DNA from: Pestalotiopsis fici W106-1
Taxonomy: Eukaryota > Ascomycota > Sordariomycetes > Amphisphaeriales > Sporocadaceae
DNA length: 64,000 nt
Assembly (NCBI RefSeq): GCF_000516985.1
Contig: NW_006917096.1
Location: forward strand, 473,080 to 537,079
Direction of reading: 5' to 3'
Part shown: positions 45,136-56,848 of the stretch, one piece after another
Layout of the letters: every line of letters starts with the position of its first letter
Numbering within the stretch: the first letter of the stretch is position 1
The notes under the pieces: generated by a model
The model's database searches: none
Seen by the model: only the letters and a program-made list of their open reading frames with translations
Told to the model about the DNA's origin: nothing
Program-made: the position numbers and the translations under genes

Positions 45136-48100
45136 ATGGCCGACAAGGAAAGCTACCACGGTAGTGAGACTACTCAGTACGATGGAAAAGACAACTCATG
45201 GGGAATGAAACCAAAGATCGTAGAGCTGCGGGAGAGGGATCAACGGTCCGGCTTCCCTGCTCGAGAACTTGGAGTCACCTGGAAGAACCTCACAGTCCAA
45301 GCTATCAGTGCCGATGCAGCCATACACGAGAATGTGGCATCCCAATTCAACTTGCCGAAACTCATCCGCGAGTCAAAACACAAGCCTCCTTTGAAGACGA
45401 TTTTGGACAACAGTCATGGCTGCGTCAAGCCTGGAGAGATGTTGCTGGTTCTCGGCCGACCTGGTGCGTGGATCTCTGACGGATGCTGATGATGAATGAA
45501 GGTCAAACTTGAGAAACTAACGCGAAACACTACATAGGCTCTGGCTGTACGACTCTGCTCAGTCTTCTATCAAACCGACGAGATGGCTATGCCTCAGTAT
45601 CCGGCGATGTCCACTACGGCTCGATGAACCACAAGGAGGCAAATAAATACCGAGGCCAGATCGTCATGAACACAGAGGAGGAACTTTTCTTTCCTACTTT
45701 GACGGTCGGCCAGACCATGGACTTTGCGACCAAGCTCAAAGTCCCAGCCAAGCTACCAGAGGGGGTGACTTCTACTGAGGAGTTACGTTGTGAAACCCGC
45801 GATCTCTTGCTAAAGTCTATGGCTATTGAGCACACTGTTGACACCAAAGTTGGAAATGAGTTTGTATGTGATGACGGGCTTGAGATTTTGATCCCCATTT
45901 GGCTTATGCTAACGATTTTTTCAGGTTCGAGGTGTATCTGGTGGTGAGCGTAAAAGAGTATCCATCATTGAAACTTTGGCAACCAAGGGCTCTGTATTCT
46001 GCTGGGACAACAGCACCAGAGGTCTCGATGCCAGCAAGTAAGTCCACAGCCTTTCATATATCGCCATGTCGCAACTCTCCATCTTCCGGACGTGTACACT
46101 GCAAGATAATGTCGCTTACACTTACTAGTGCTCTGGAATATGTCAAAGCCATCCGCGCCATGACTGATGTTCTTGGCCTTGCGTCAATCGTCACGCTTTA
46201 TCAAGCTGGTAACGGCATCTACAACCTGTTTGACAAGGTCCTTGTCCTGGACTGCGGCAAAGAGGTATATTACGGACCGATGAGGGAAGCTAGACCGTTC
46301 ATGGAGGAGCTTGGCTTCATTTGCCAGGACGGTGCCAATGTGGCCGATTTCCTGACTGGTGTGACCGTGCCCACGGAACGCCAGATTCGCCAAGGACACG
46401 AAAACACTTTCCCCAGAGACGCCGATACCCTCCGAGCGAAATACGAGGAATCACCAATACACGCACAGATGATCACCGAGTATGATCTTCACACATCAGA
46501 GGAAACAAAGGAGAAGACAAGACTATTTCAAGAGGGCGTGGCAAATGAGAAGAGCCACAAACTACCCGCCGGAAGCCCCAATACAGTTGCCTTCGTTGAC
46601 CAAGTCAAGGCTTGCGTCACTCGTCAGTACCAGATCCTCTGGGGTGACAAGGCCACCTTCCTGGGCACCCAGATTTCTGTCTTGGCACAGGCCCTCATCT
46701 CGGGTTCTCTCTTCTACAATGCGCCGAACAACTCAGGCGGCCTGTTCATCAAGTCGGGCGCCATCTTCTTCTCGCTTCTTTTCAACTCGCTGCTAGCCAT
46801 GTCCGAGGTCACGGATTCCTTTGCTGGTCGTCCTGTCCTTGTCAAGCACAAGCACTTTGCTTACTTCCACCCTGCTGCCGTCTGTATCGCACAAATTGCA
46901 GCAGATATCCCGGTCCTTTTGTTTCAGATATCGATATTCTCTCTGGTGTTGTACTTTATGGTAGGACTCACCATGTCGGCTGGTGCTTTCTTCACATATT
47001 GGGTTCTTCTCCTGGCAACAACAATGGTAAGTCGATCAGACTGGCAATATCAATACCAGACTGCAGAGAAAGCTAACATCCTCCAGTGCATGACAGCAAT
47101 GTTCCGTGCCATCGGCGCATCGTTCCCAACATTCGATGCTGCCTCCAAAGTATCTGGTCTTATCATCTCCATTGTTGCAATGTACGTATCTTTACAACAG
47201 ATGTGTTCAGACGAATTCTGCAGATAGAATACTAACTCCTATGCTAGGTATAACGGCTACATGATTACAAAGCCTCAGATGCACCCTTGGTTCGAATGGC
47301 TCTTTTGGCTCAACCCCATGGCTTACGGCTTTGACGCACTCATGTCCAACGAGTTTCACGGCAAGACTATCCCCTGTGTGGGCACTAATATCGTGCCTTT
47401 GGGAGAAGGCTACGACGACCCGGCCCACATGTCTTGCACTGGTGTAGGTGGTGCGGTACAAGGCGAGACCACCGTAAATGGTGATGCTTACCTCTCCTCG
47501 CTGTCATACAGCCATTCTCACCTTTGGAGAAACTTTGGTATCCTTTGGGCCTGGTGGGTTCTCTTTGTCGCCATCACCATCTTCATGACCTCTCGCTGGC
47601 GCTCGGCTTCGGAAGCTGGGCCATCGCTCCTCGTTCCTCGAGAGAGGGCCAAGGTGTCGCGCGCTCTAAACAACGACCCGGAATCTCAGGTATCAGAAAA
47701 GCAGACCATGACTAGAAGCGCCGATCGCAGCGGAGAAACCACCGAGAACGAGGAATCATCCGCTGGTGATCTCGTGAGAAACACATCCATCTTCACCTGG
47801 AAAAATCTTTCGTACACGGTCAAGACACCATCGGGCGACCGTACGCTTTTGGACAATGTGCAGGGTTGGGTCAAACCGGGTATGCTCGGAGCTTTGATGG
47901 GTTCTTCTGGAGCCGGTAAGACGACTCTGTTGGATGTTCTTGCTCAGCGCAAAACCGAGGGAACAATCCACGGCTCCATCATGGTCGATGGTCGTCCTTT
48001 GCCAGTTTCTTTCCAGCGATCAGCCGGTTACTGCGAGCAGCTTGATGTCCACGAGCCCTTCGCCACGGTTCGGGAGGCATTGGAGTTCTCTGCTTTGTTG

Positions 48101-49763
48101 AGACAAAGCCGTGATGTGCCCCGCGAGGAAAAGCTGAAGTATGTCGACACAATCATTGATCTTCTCGAACTACACGATCTCGCCGATACTCTGATTGGTC
48201 ATGTAGGTGCTGGTTTGACGGTCGAACAGAGGAAGCGTGTCACGATTGGCGTTGAGCTCGTCTCCAAGCCAAGCATTTTGATCTTCTTGGATGAGCCAAC
48301 TTCTGGTCTAGATGGCCAGTCTGCCTTTAACACTGTCCGCTTCCTGCGCAAGCTTGCCGACGTCGGCCAGGCTGTGCTGGTCACCATTCATCAACCATCT
48401 GCACAGCTTTTCGCTCAATTCGATACACTCTTGCTCCTTGCCAAGGGTGGCAAGACGGTTTACTTTGGTGACATTGGCGACAATGCCGCGACGATCAAGG
48501 ACTACTTTGGCAGATACGGTGCTCCGTGCCCCGAGGAAGCCAACCCTGCCGAACACATGATTGACGTTGTCTCTGGCCATCTCTCTCAGGGCAAAAACTG
48601 GAATCAGGTCTGGTTGGATTCGCCGGAGCACACCTCAGTGACAAAGGAACTTGATCGCATGATCAGCGACGCGGCAGCAAAGCCTCCGGGAACCCTCGAT
48701 GACGGACACGAGTTTGCCATGCCCATGTGGTCCCAGATCCGGATCGTGAGCAATCGCATGAACACGGCTCTGTTCCGCAACACCGACTACATCAACAACA
48801 AGTTGACGCTGCACGTTACGTCGGCACTTTTCAATGGCTTCTCGTTCTGGATGATTGGCGACAGCGTCGGTGATCTGCAGATGCGCCTCTTCACCGTCTT
48901 CAACTTTGTCTTTGTAGCTCCTGGTGTGATCAACCAGCTACAGCCTCTCTTCATCGAGCGCCGCGACATTTTTGAGACTCGCGAGAAAAAGTCCAAGATG
49001 TACTCGTGGGTCGCTTTCGTCACTGGCCTCGTTGTCTCCGAATTTCCCTACCTCTGTATCTGCGCCGTCCTCTACTTTGTCTGCTGGTACTACACCGTGG
49101 GATTCCCGACCGACTCGGACCGCGCCGGCGCAACATTCTTTGTCATGCTCATGTACGAATTCGTCTACACGGGTATCGGACAGTTTGTGGCCGCCTACGC
49201 ACCCAACGCCGTGTTCGCTTCGCTCGTCAACCCCATCATCATTGGTGTCTTGGTGTCTTTCTGCGGTGTACTGGTTCCCTACTCACAGTTGACAGTCTTC
49301 TGGAAGTACTGGATGTGTAAGTCTTTTTTTTCAAACCCACCTCACCGGGCTATTTAAGAGTCGAACTCGCTAACAAAACTCTTGTTTCCTAGACTACCTT
49401 AACCCCTTCAACTACCTGATGGGAAGCATGCTCGTCTTTGACGTCTGGGGCACGCCCGTCAACTGCGCCGAGAGCGAGTTTGCCATTTTCGACCCGCCCA
49501 ACGGCACCACGTGCGGCCAGTACCTGGCCAACTACATGATGGGCGCCGGCTCGGCCAGCAACCTCATCAACCCAGACGACACGTCGGCCTGCAAGGTGTG
49601 CGAGTACAGCAACGGCAGCGACTGGCTCAAGACGCTCAACCTCGAGAGCTACTCGTACGGCTGGCGCGATGCTGGCATTGTGGTTCTCTTTGCCTTTAGC
49701 TCGTATGCCTTGGTGTATGCGCTCATGAAGTTGAGGACCAAGGCATCCAAGAAGGCCGAGTAA
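45136..49763 (+). CDS. PDR/CDR-type ABC transporter (ABC-G, full size)
   Basis: Multidrug-type efflux pump of about 1,400 residues, arranged NBD1-TMD1-NBD2-TMD2 as in the PDR subfamily. NBD1 has the degenerate Walker A GRPGSGCTT (split by intron 1 after 45463), the signature VSGGERKR and Walker [17 protein letters not shown]1 includes [23 protein letters not shown]2 has canonical Walker [13 protein letters not shown], the degenerate signature LTVEQRKR and Walker [18 protein letters not shown]2 ends with the cysteine-containing extracellular loop before [17 protein letters not shown]. The asymmetry of the two nucleotide sites is normal for PDR proteins. Several introns interrupt the first half; the 47261-49319 part is one long exon and a final exon starts near 49394. 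All frames appear intact. It is divergent from the Zn2Cys6 gene. Substrates could be fungicides, plant toxins or own metabolites. Confidence 0.93.
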
Positions 49764-49991
49764 TTTTTTTTCTTAATCCTTTTATCTGGGTGGATCATTT
49801 GATTTTTAAAGAGTTCAAGTCATTTCAAACGAGCGGGCGGTATAGAATTGGCCACGAGAAATACCAGCGAATGGTTGGAGAATACAGTATAGATTGGTAG
49901 AGGGCATAGAACGGCAGTTGCATTATGGATTCCTGCCTTTATGGATTTTTTATTTAGTTTAATGTATGAAAGTCTAGACAAGATGTATGCT

Positions 49992-51458
49992 CTAGAATCT
50001 AAACATGACAATACCACCGTACTCGTTCTCAAATGCATCGGCTATGGATCCCAAAGTCGACGAAATGTTCCTTGTGCCAGCCAATATTTGATCAAGGGCA
50101 GCCCCAAGCTCTTGCCGCCAAGTTTGCTGGCTCTGCTCCCTCATGTATGTGGCATCAATGACCGTGTCCAAATAGCGCAGAATCTCCTCGCGGTGTGAAT
50201 CCGCCGTGTACCCGTCTTTGCTCCCCACCATCTGGTCCAGGGTCCAGGGACTCCAAGCACATACGGGAGCTGCCGACTTGATAGGCACGACAATGGCGGG
50301 AATATGAGTGAGGAGGTGGAAGCGGATGCGGGCTTCACCCGGCACCTTGGCCTGCGACCACGTGGAGGCTGTCCGGTACGGCGACATGCCCATGAAGAAT
50401 ATGGCGAACCGTTTGTAGTTTGTACTAGTGGTCCCGGCGTCCTCTCCAGCGTCTAGCCGGCACAGGGGTGCGTCCTCGTTGGTGATGCACGACAGCAATG
50501 TAGGTGCAAGTGCTGCATCGGCTATTTCCCCCAAAAGTCAGCACTCGTAGCAAAAATTATTGATGTTCGGCATCAGCAATAACCTACCTTTTAATCCCGG
50601 ACCCATGACTTCGGCCACTGTGAAATCCTTCAACCTCGACAGCTGCGACACGCGGCTCGAGCAGTACAGGTAAGGACAGAACCAACCCTTGGCACAGCTG
50701 AGGGCATTCCTTGTGCCCTTGGACTCGAAAAAGCGCAGCTCGGCTTCCTCGCCAATGAGCTTGTGCTTGATCCGAATCTCGACACTGGTCAAGCCGGCGG
50801 TGCGCTTGACGCTGTGGGGCCGGTTGCCGCCGCGCAGCTTGTCGTAGCCCTGGTCGACCGACTGCTCGGCGGTCCAGGTGGCGCCGTGGGCCACGACGGT
50901 CTCGACGGCGGTCAGGGAGCTGCCGATGAGGGCGTCGGCGCCAAAGTGCATGACGCCGGCGAGCGCGAGGTCGCGCTTGCGCAGGTTGGGCAGCACAAAG
51001 GGGTTGTTGTCGCCCCACGGCGACAGGTACAGCGGCAGCTTGACCGTGGACGAGACCGACTGCACGCCCGCTCGCCCCAGGCGCGCCACCAGCATGTTGC
51101 CCATGAAGCGCTTGGCAAAGTGGCTCGACTTTTCGGCTTCCTCCTCTCCTACTATCACCTCGCCATTCGTCCCGTCTGGAGACTGCGCCGGGACCGGGCT
51201 AGTCGGTGTGCTATTGCCGCCTGTGCCTGGTACGCTACTTATGCTCGCGGCATATTGACCTGCTGCTGGCTTTTCCTCGGGCACCGGAGCCGGAGGAGCA
51301 GAGAGCGGCCGTGTAGGCAGCGCCGGTAATCCAAGCGAGGGTTTGTTGACCTCGTCCGACACCACGTACCGCTCCGGCGCTGTGCCCTGGGGTACCTCGA
51401 CCAAGATGTAAGGCGGTGGGTCGCCAGCTGAGGGCGACTGCGTGGTTGGTTCAGACAT
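49992..51458 (-). CDS. Hypothetical fungal protein (466 aa)
   Basis: I do not recognise a named family. Exons 50588-51458 and 49992-50521 join in frame across an intron with GTAGGT donor, GTGCTGACT branch site and AATAG acceptor. Residues 1-~110 are Pro/Ser/Thr-rich and probably disordered (MSEPTTQSPSAGDPPPYILV). Residues ~115-300 contain KRFMGNMLVARLGRAGVQSV, GVMHFGADALIGSSLTAVET and SVEIRIKHKLIGEEAELRFF. The C-terminal part has FAIFFMGMSPYRTASTWSQ and a helical end. No signal peptide or zinc motif is seen; small hydrophobic patches could be membrane-associated. It converges with the ABC transporter (228-bp gap). Confidence 0.75.
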
Positions 51459-53306
51459 GTGGTGAAATTTGTTGATCTGTGCCGCAATGGTGCTTTGCGT
51501 TTATAGTAATTTTTAAAGTTGCCGGGAAAAGCCAAGACGGAAACTATTCAGAGCCTTTGCTTGGCGCCTTATATACTTTTGGGGGGGGTTTTTTTTTTGT
51601 CTTGGGTAAATAGGGGTGCTGCAAAAGTAGTTTATCTTTTTGAAACAAGGGACCAAACTAACACAGCCCGAACGGTAAAAACCCCCCATGTTTGTTCGTG
51701 CCGACCCGAGCTGGAATTTCTCGCACTTTCTTTGGTCGGGCTGTTCGAAAGGGACTTCGCTTGGACGAGACGAGTCTGGCTTCAATGGTCCAGACAAGCC
51801 AGAGTCCAGCCCAAGCCACAGGACCTCAGTGCACGTGCCAAGAAATCTCGTAATTCATCGCACTTTCAGCCAATCACAGCCGACCGGCTACCCGGATTTG
51901 ACAAGTCATCGATGCATGCACTGCCGCCTTTTCTTTCTCAGCCTGTTAATTGAATCTCCATGCCCTCAAAATATGGAGATGAAATGGGGGAATGGAGACA
52001 TTCACGGTATATTGGAGGCCTACATCATTGCAATACGACCGGACGTATCTGTCACACCACTGCGTATGTTGAGTGTTGAGTAGTCTGAACTTTGCCTGAA
52101 CGGCACTTTAGCCGTTGCTGCGAGGCGGCCGTCTGCGAATCAAGGTACCGAAATGGGCCTTCGCATAGAATATAGATTCTCACTGCATTCTTGAGTCTGT
52201 CACTACCGGTTATATAAATACCTACGAGGTCTGCCTAAACCAAGCTAGTACGGGCATTTTGAAAACACTGCAAACGTTATCCAAAATTTGAATTTGATTG
52301 ATAGAAATACATCTGTAGCTATTTTCCATGAACTATGCTATAGCCATGTCATAAGCATGTCAGCACATTACTTCTGCATGTGTACATTACTACACTCCAT
52401 GAGTCCCCCTTGTCTATATAGTATATGCAATATTAGCTCGATTTCAAGTCATACTTCAACACCAATTTTCCACAATTGTTCTCCAACTTCAACCAAGCCA
52501 AATGTACAATTTTTCGGTAGTGCGTGTAAATCATATCATATCTGAAGCAAGATCATGTCCGCTTGAGCTTTTTATTTGTGTTGAAGGAATGCCAAGCGAT
52601 CGTAATCTTGGCATTATCTGGCATAAAGACTATTTCGAGGAGGCGATCAACCTAACCCAGCAAGCGCTGGACAGTAAAAGTTCTCAAATTGGTCTTGCTC
52701 GGCTAATCTTGCCAATTGGGTCTTTTGCAAAGTGTCAGACTCGAAACTGTCGGATACAGCTTAACAACTCGCTCCTTAGTCAATGAGTAACAGGGTCTGA
52801 ATGTAGTCGTAAAGTTTATATGCTGTCTGTAGGGTCTTTTCTGCACGCTCACCTGCCGCAAAAAGTGTCGACTTCAACTTTAATAAACAACACATGAAGT
52901 TTTCCAACTCGTAGGAAATCGAATTTGGAATAAAGCCATTTAGTCATCACTCAAGAGCTTGTCACCTGACCCCAAGTTCAAAAGTCAATTATCTCAACAA
53001 AGATTTCACTTACTCCACTCTATGCACAAACAAGAATATTTCATTACATCATGATAATTCCTCCAGTCAGTTGGTATTTGTACCTACAACAACTATTTGC
53101 CTAGCCTTTATTGGCTCATATTCATAACCTTTTACATGCCGTATAATACATGGTATCTCTCAACGCAATGCGAGTGCTGGAAACAAGTAGAACCAAGCGA
53201 ACCTTCCTTGCTATGCAGAGTAACTCAAGTACCTTCTCTTGGGTACCTGAGGCCTTTTCCAATACCCAGATTTCCCTTATTCTGTCCAATGATTAATGTT
53301 CAGCCG
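51459..53306. other. Intergenic region
   Basis: About 1.85 kb with no supportable gene. It includes a G/T homopolymer tract near 51581-51599. Frames at 52288-52545, 52502-52786 and 53097-53393 have no motif and AT-rich composition unlike neighbouring coding DNA. The left ~400 bases should hold the promoter of the 466-residue hypothetical gene. Confidence 0.5.
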
Positions 53307-54989
53307 TCAGCCTTCCTCTACAAGGTCCGGATCCACAACCGTCCCCAGGTCCCTGTCTTCCAGGAACCTCCTGCCAAGCAGATCATTTGGTAGGTACTCT
53401 TGCTTGACTTTGCCGTCTTTGTAATTGGGGTTGTACTTGTATTCGGCCCCATACCCTAGGTCCTTCATCAACCTCGTAGGCGCATTTCTCAAATGTATCG
53501 GCACTGGCAGACCAGCCACGCCTGGTTCTCGCAAGGCCGCGTATGCATTGTTCAGTCCTCTGTACGCGCGCGTCGACTTGGGCGCCAGACACAGAGCCAC
53601 AGCACAATGCGCAAGAGGAATTCTGGCCTCAGGCATGCCAATCTGCTGGGTCGCCGTATAGGTGGAAGTGGCCAGGGTCAAGAGGCTATTGTCTGCGAGT
53701 CCCACATCCTCTGATGCAATAACCACCATACGCCGGGCAATGAAGAGGGGGTCTTCTCCAGATTGCAACATCCGGGCCAGATAGTAGAGTGCTGCATCGG
53801 CATCTGAGCCACGGACAGATTTGTGAAAGGCAGATATTGTATCGTAGTGTTGGTCGCCTGCGCGGTCGTACACTAGCGTTTTGGTAAGGGATGCCTTGAT
53901 ATCGGATTTCGTAATATTTTCTCGTGTTGACAAGGAGATGGCCAGCTCCAGTAGGTTGAGAGCAGTCCGCGCATCACCATCAGCAAAGTTTGCAAGGTAT
54001 GCGAGAAGCTCATCGTCTAATAAAGGCGAAGGCGGGGTGGACGAGCTAGACTGCTCCGTACGTAGAGCTCGCTGAAGGATATTGCCAACATCTTCGGTTG
54101 TAAGTTTCTGCAGAGTAAAAGTCCGACAACGAGATAGCAGGGCATTCACAACTTTGAAGCTTGGGTTCTCCGTCGTGGCACCTATGAGAGTGATGGTGCC
54201 CGCTTCCACAGGCTTTAGAAACACGTCTTGCTGGGCCTTGTTGAACCGATGAATCTCGTCACAAAAGATGATGGTTTTTCGCCCCGTAAGCTTCAAGTCA
54301 TTCTCCGCCTCGGTGAAGATCTTTTTTACCTCCTGGACCCCGGAGCTTGTTGCATTCAGCTCGATAAACCTAGATCCAACCATGTGGGCTATGCACCTGG
54401 CAATGGTCGTCTTGCCCGTCCCGCTGCCACCCCAGAGGATCATTGAAGGGACTCGGTCGGTTTCAATCAGGGACCTCAAGACACCGTGAGGCCCAACCAG
54501 CTCCTGTCCAAAAACATCGCTGAAATTGTGTGGGCGCATACGCTCTGCCAAGGGTGCTGCTTTGCTCGTTTTCGTCCTCTTGATCACCCTGCCCGACTCT
54601 TCTGCGACGACTGTGTCCGATTGCCCATTGATATCGGGCATTGGTGAGTCCTCGCCCTGCCCTGGTCCCTCATCAAATCTGCGCTTTTGCCCTCCATTGA
54701 GTTTTGCTGCATCGGTGCCATTCACAACTGGGAGGAGGATTCTCGGTGCTATCCCATGAGCTGCCGGTGTCGCCTGCTTCTTTGAGGCTGGGGTCTGGAA
54801 GAAGCTTGATGCTGGTCGTTTCTGGGAGGAGAAGAAGGTATTCTGGGTGGAGGGTGCCGGACCGGCCGGTGACGACAAGGCCGGCGCGGCAGCGGCAGGA
54901 TCAATGACGAAGTCCTGACATTGTGAGTCGATGTGATCGTTGATTTTCACCGATTGGACCTGTTTGCTGCAGATCGGGCACTCGACCAT
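53307..54989 (-). CDS. MGS1: Mgs1/WRNIP1/RarA AAA+ ATPase
   Basis: Replication-fork maintenance ATPase, 560 residues, single exon. The N-terminus is a ubiquitin-binding UBZ finger (CPICSKQV...HIDSQC, a C-x2-C-x10-H-x4-C pattern within residues 4-23). This is followed by a Pro/Ala/Ser-rich linker and the conserved box LAERMRPHNFSDVFGQELVG. The AAA+ core has Walker A GGSGTGKTT, Walker B in IIFCDEIHRFNKAQQD, sensor 1 in LIGATTENPSF and RCRTFTLQKL. The C-terminal tetramerisation part contains IARRMVVIASEDVGLADNSL and ends in the MgsA_C-type YLPNDLLGRRFLEDR. The family acts with PCNA and DNA polymerase delta in DNA damage tolerance. Complete relative to family length. Confidence 0.95.
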   Translation of the reverse strand: MVECPICSKQVQSVKINDHIDSQCQDFVIDPAAAAPALSSPAGPAPSTQNTFFSSQKRPASSFFQTPASKKQATPAAHGIAPRILLPVVNGTDAAKLNGGQKRRFDEGPGQGEDSPMPDINGQSDTVVAEESGRVIKRTKTSKAAPLAERMRPHNFSDVFGQELVGPHGVLRSLIETDRVPSMILWGGSGTGKTTIARCIAHMVGSRFIELNATSSGVQEVKKIFTEAENDLKLTGRKTIIFCDEIHRFNKAQQDVFLKPVEAGTITLIGATTENPSFKVVNALLSRCRTFTLQKLTTEDVGNILQRALRTEQSSSSTPPSPLLDDELLAYLANFADGDARTALNLLELAISLSTRENITKSDIKASLTKTLVYDRAGDQHYDTISAFHKSVRGSDADAALYYLARMLQSGEDPLFIARRMVVIASEDVGLADNSLLTLATSTYTATQQIGMPEARIPLAHCAVALCLAPKSTRAYRGLNNAYAALREPGVAGLPVPIHLRNAPTRLMKDLGYGAEYKYNPNYKDGKVKQEYLPNDLLGRRFLEDRDLGTVVDPDLVEEG

Positions 54990-55684
54990 GATGACATGGG
55001 ATCAAAATGGGTAGTCGTTTAGCAATTGAAAGCTCTTATTATGCAAACAAGACCTGCAGTACAATCGACAGACGTACAAGGTTGCGCATACAGATGAAAA
55101 CATGAAGACCCGAGCAATTCCAAGGTCAATGTGAAGAGCAGACGCGGTGGCAGGCCGGGTAACGCGCCGAAAATCAATTTAGCGGGGGGAGCTCTAAGTT
55201 CACTGGTGCTTGTTAGGTGCCGAGAGTGCGCGGTACTGTAAGTGTCAGGCCCAGTACGTACACTGGTATCATGACCTGCATGCGCGGTGTCTCATTCGCC
55301 AATTGGTACCTGGGCACCTCTCCACGATCCCCACCAGTCTAGCACGCCTGGATCTGCATGAATAGCTTCAAGTTGTAAACGAATATAAATTATAACATAA
55401 GACCTAGATTTATGACCATAGGGAGTTGTTATGATAGACCATGACACGTAACCATCTATTGATGGATGGCGACTCCCGCCAAATTTCAAACGTAGAAATC
55501 AACGAATACCATATTTGGTGCATCACGCTCATTGATCTGTCAAGCGACGTAGGGTCATCGTGATAGAAGTTTGGCCCAGTGCATATTGATGGTAATTGCG
55601 GGTATCGCTTCCTGAATGTTTCTATACAACTCTCCTCTGATACTTCCTGAATCCGCCGACTTTTATTACGACTGTATCACAAAT
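54990..55684. other. Intergenic region
   Basis: About 700 bases between two minus-strand genes. It should contain the MGS1 promoter; I see no gene, repeat or RNA in it. Confidence 0.5.
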
Positions 55685-56848
55685 CTACCTGCGCCCCTTC
55701 TTGGTCGGTGGTGCAGCCTCTGCATCGCTATCCTCGTCTTCTAACGAGTCGACATCGGAGTGATTCACCTCGTTTTCATCCACCGGCTCCTCAGCGCCAA
55801 TGGCCTCGTCAGCTTCATCGTCATCTTCGCTGTACTCATCGTCGTCTTCCGAGGCCTCGCCGTCCAAGAGGCCGTTTGTGCCAGCCAACTCATCATCAAC
55901 GTCCATGTCGTCAATGTCGACGTCCATATCGCTATCCTCTCCTTCCACGTAGACAACACCCTCCTCGCCGTCGTCCTCTTCATCGTCCGAGCCGGTACCT
56001 TGTTGCATGCTGCGCCTTAATTGCATTTGCGACTCCAACATGTCTAGTTTACCCTTCAAGGCAAGGAGTGAGCCAAGTCCGCGCGAACGCTCATCGAGGA
56101 CTCGGTTGAGTTCGCTGAGCTGCTTAGCCAGGCCGGGTTGCGTGGCGAGGGCGCCGCCATGTGCTACAAGAGTCCATTGCACCCAAGTCATCAGACTTCC
56201 TGCTCGGCCAGGGCGCCTGTGCATCCTCGAAGCCAATTTTGTGAGAAGTATGCCGGCCAGAGAAGAGTCTAGGCGCTGGATGGTGTTGCGAACTGTGACG
56301 AGGTCCGAGGCGTGGAGACACGATTCGAGTAAGTCGGCGTCGTCAGTCCGGAGGGCTTGGGACAGGACTGTGCCAAGAGAGGCGGAGCTGGGAGGCGCTA
56401 TGGATTTGCCACGAGCAGTCAGAGCTGACGGTTGCGCGGCGGAAAGAGCAGCGGAAACATCTATCGTCTCATTGGCGCGAACAAGATCGCCAAATGTAGG
56501 AGCAGCCAGCTCTTGATCCGACTCGGCATCCTCACCAGATGCGCCAGCCATAGGCACATCATTGTCTGCGTCGCCATTCCTGGCAGATGTAGGGAGCGCG
56601 TTCTTGGTCTTCTTTGTTGGCGCATCGCCGGCTGTCTCCTCAGCGTCGGATAGCTCGTACTCGCTGCTGTCGGCATCGCTCGAGATTTCTATAACATCGC
56701 CAGCTGCGCCGCTGGAGCCATCTCTGTAGGTCTCAACGCCAGAGACGGCGGTATCTGATTCATTTATGTTCGCCTTGAGAGTCTGTTTTGCGTTTTGTTT
56801 GACGACAGGCTGCGCAATCTTGGCTGGAGTTTTCCGTTTGGTTGCCAT
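55685..56848 (-). CDS. Utp12-domain nucleolar protein (Utp5/WDR43-like)
   Basis: Single-exon, 387-residue protein. The N-terminal ~115 residues are charged and low-complexity with a basic start (MATKRKTPAKIAQ). Residues ~125-265 form the helical Utp12 domain of SSU-processome t-UTP proteins: LGTVLSQALRTDDADLLESC, then LAGILLTKLASRMHRRPGRA, then MTWVQWTLVAHGGALATQPG. The C-terminal ~110 residues are strongly acidic (runs of D and E) with a basic end PPTKKGRR. In yeast, Utp5 acts in early pre-rRNA transcription and 18S processing; that role is inferred here. The WD40 propeller that precedes this domain in yeast Utp5 is absent, so this is either a short fungal form or a separate family member. 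Confidence 0.82.
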   Translation of the reverse strand: MATKRKTPAKIAQPVVKQNAKQTLKANINESDTAVSGVETYRDGSSGAAGDVIEISSDADSSEYELSDAEETAGDAPTKKTKNALPTSARNGDADNDVPMAGASGEDAESDQELAAPTFGDLVRANETIDVSAALSAAQPSALTARGKSIAPPSSASLGTVLSQALRTDDADLLESCLHASDLVTVRNTIQRLDSSLAGILLTKLASRMHRRPGRAGSLMTWVQWTLVAHGGALATQPGLAKQLSELNRVLDERSRGLGSLLALKGKLDMLESQMQLRRSMQQGTGSDDEEDDGEEGVVYVEGEDSDMDVDIDDMDVDDELAGTNGLLDGEASEDDDEYSEDDDEADEAIGAEEPVDENEVNHSDVDSLEDEDSDAEAAPPTKKGRR

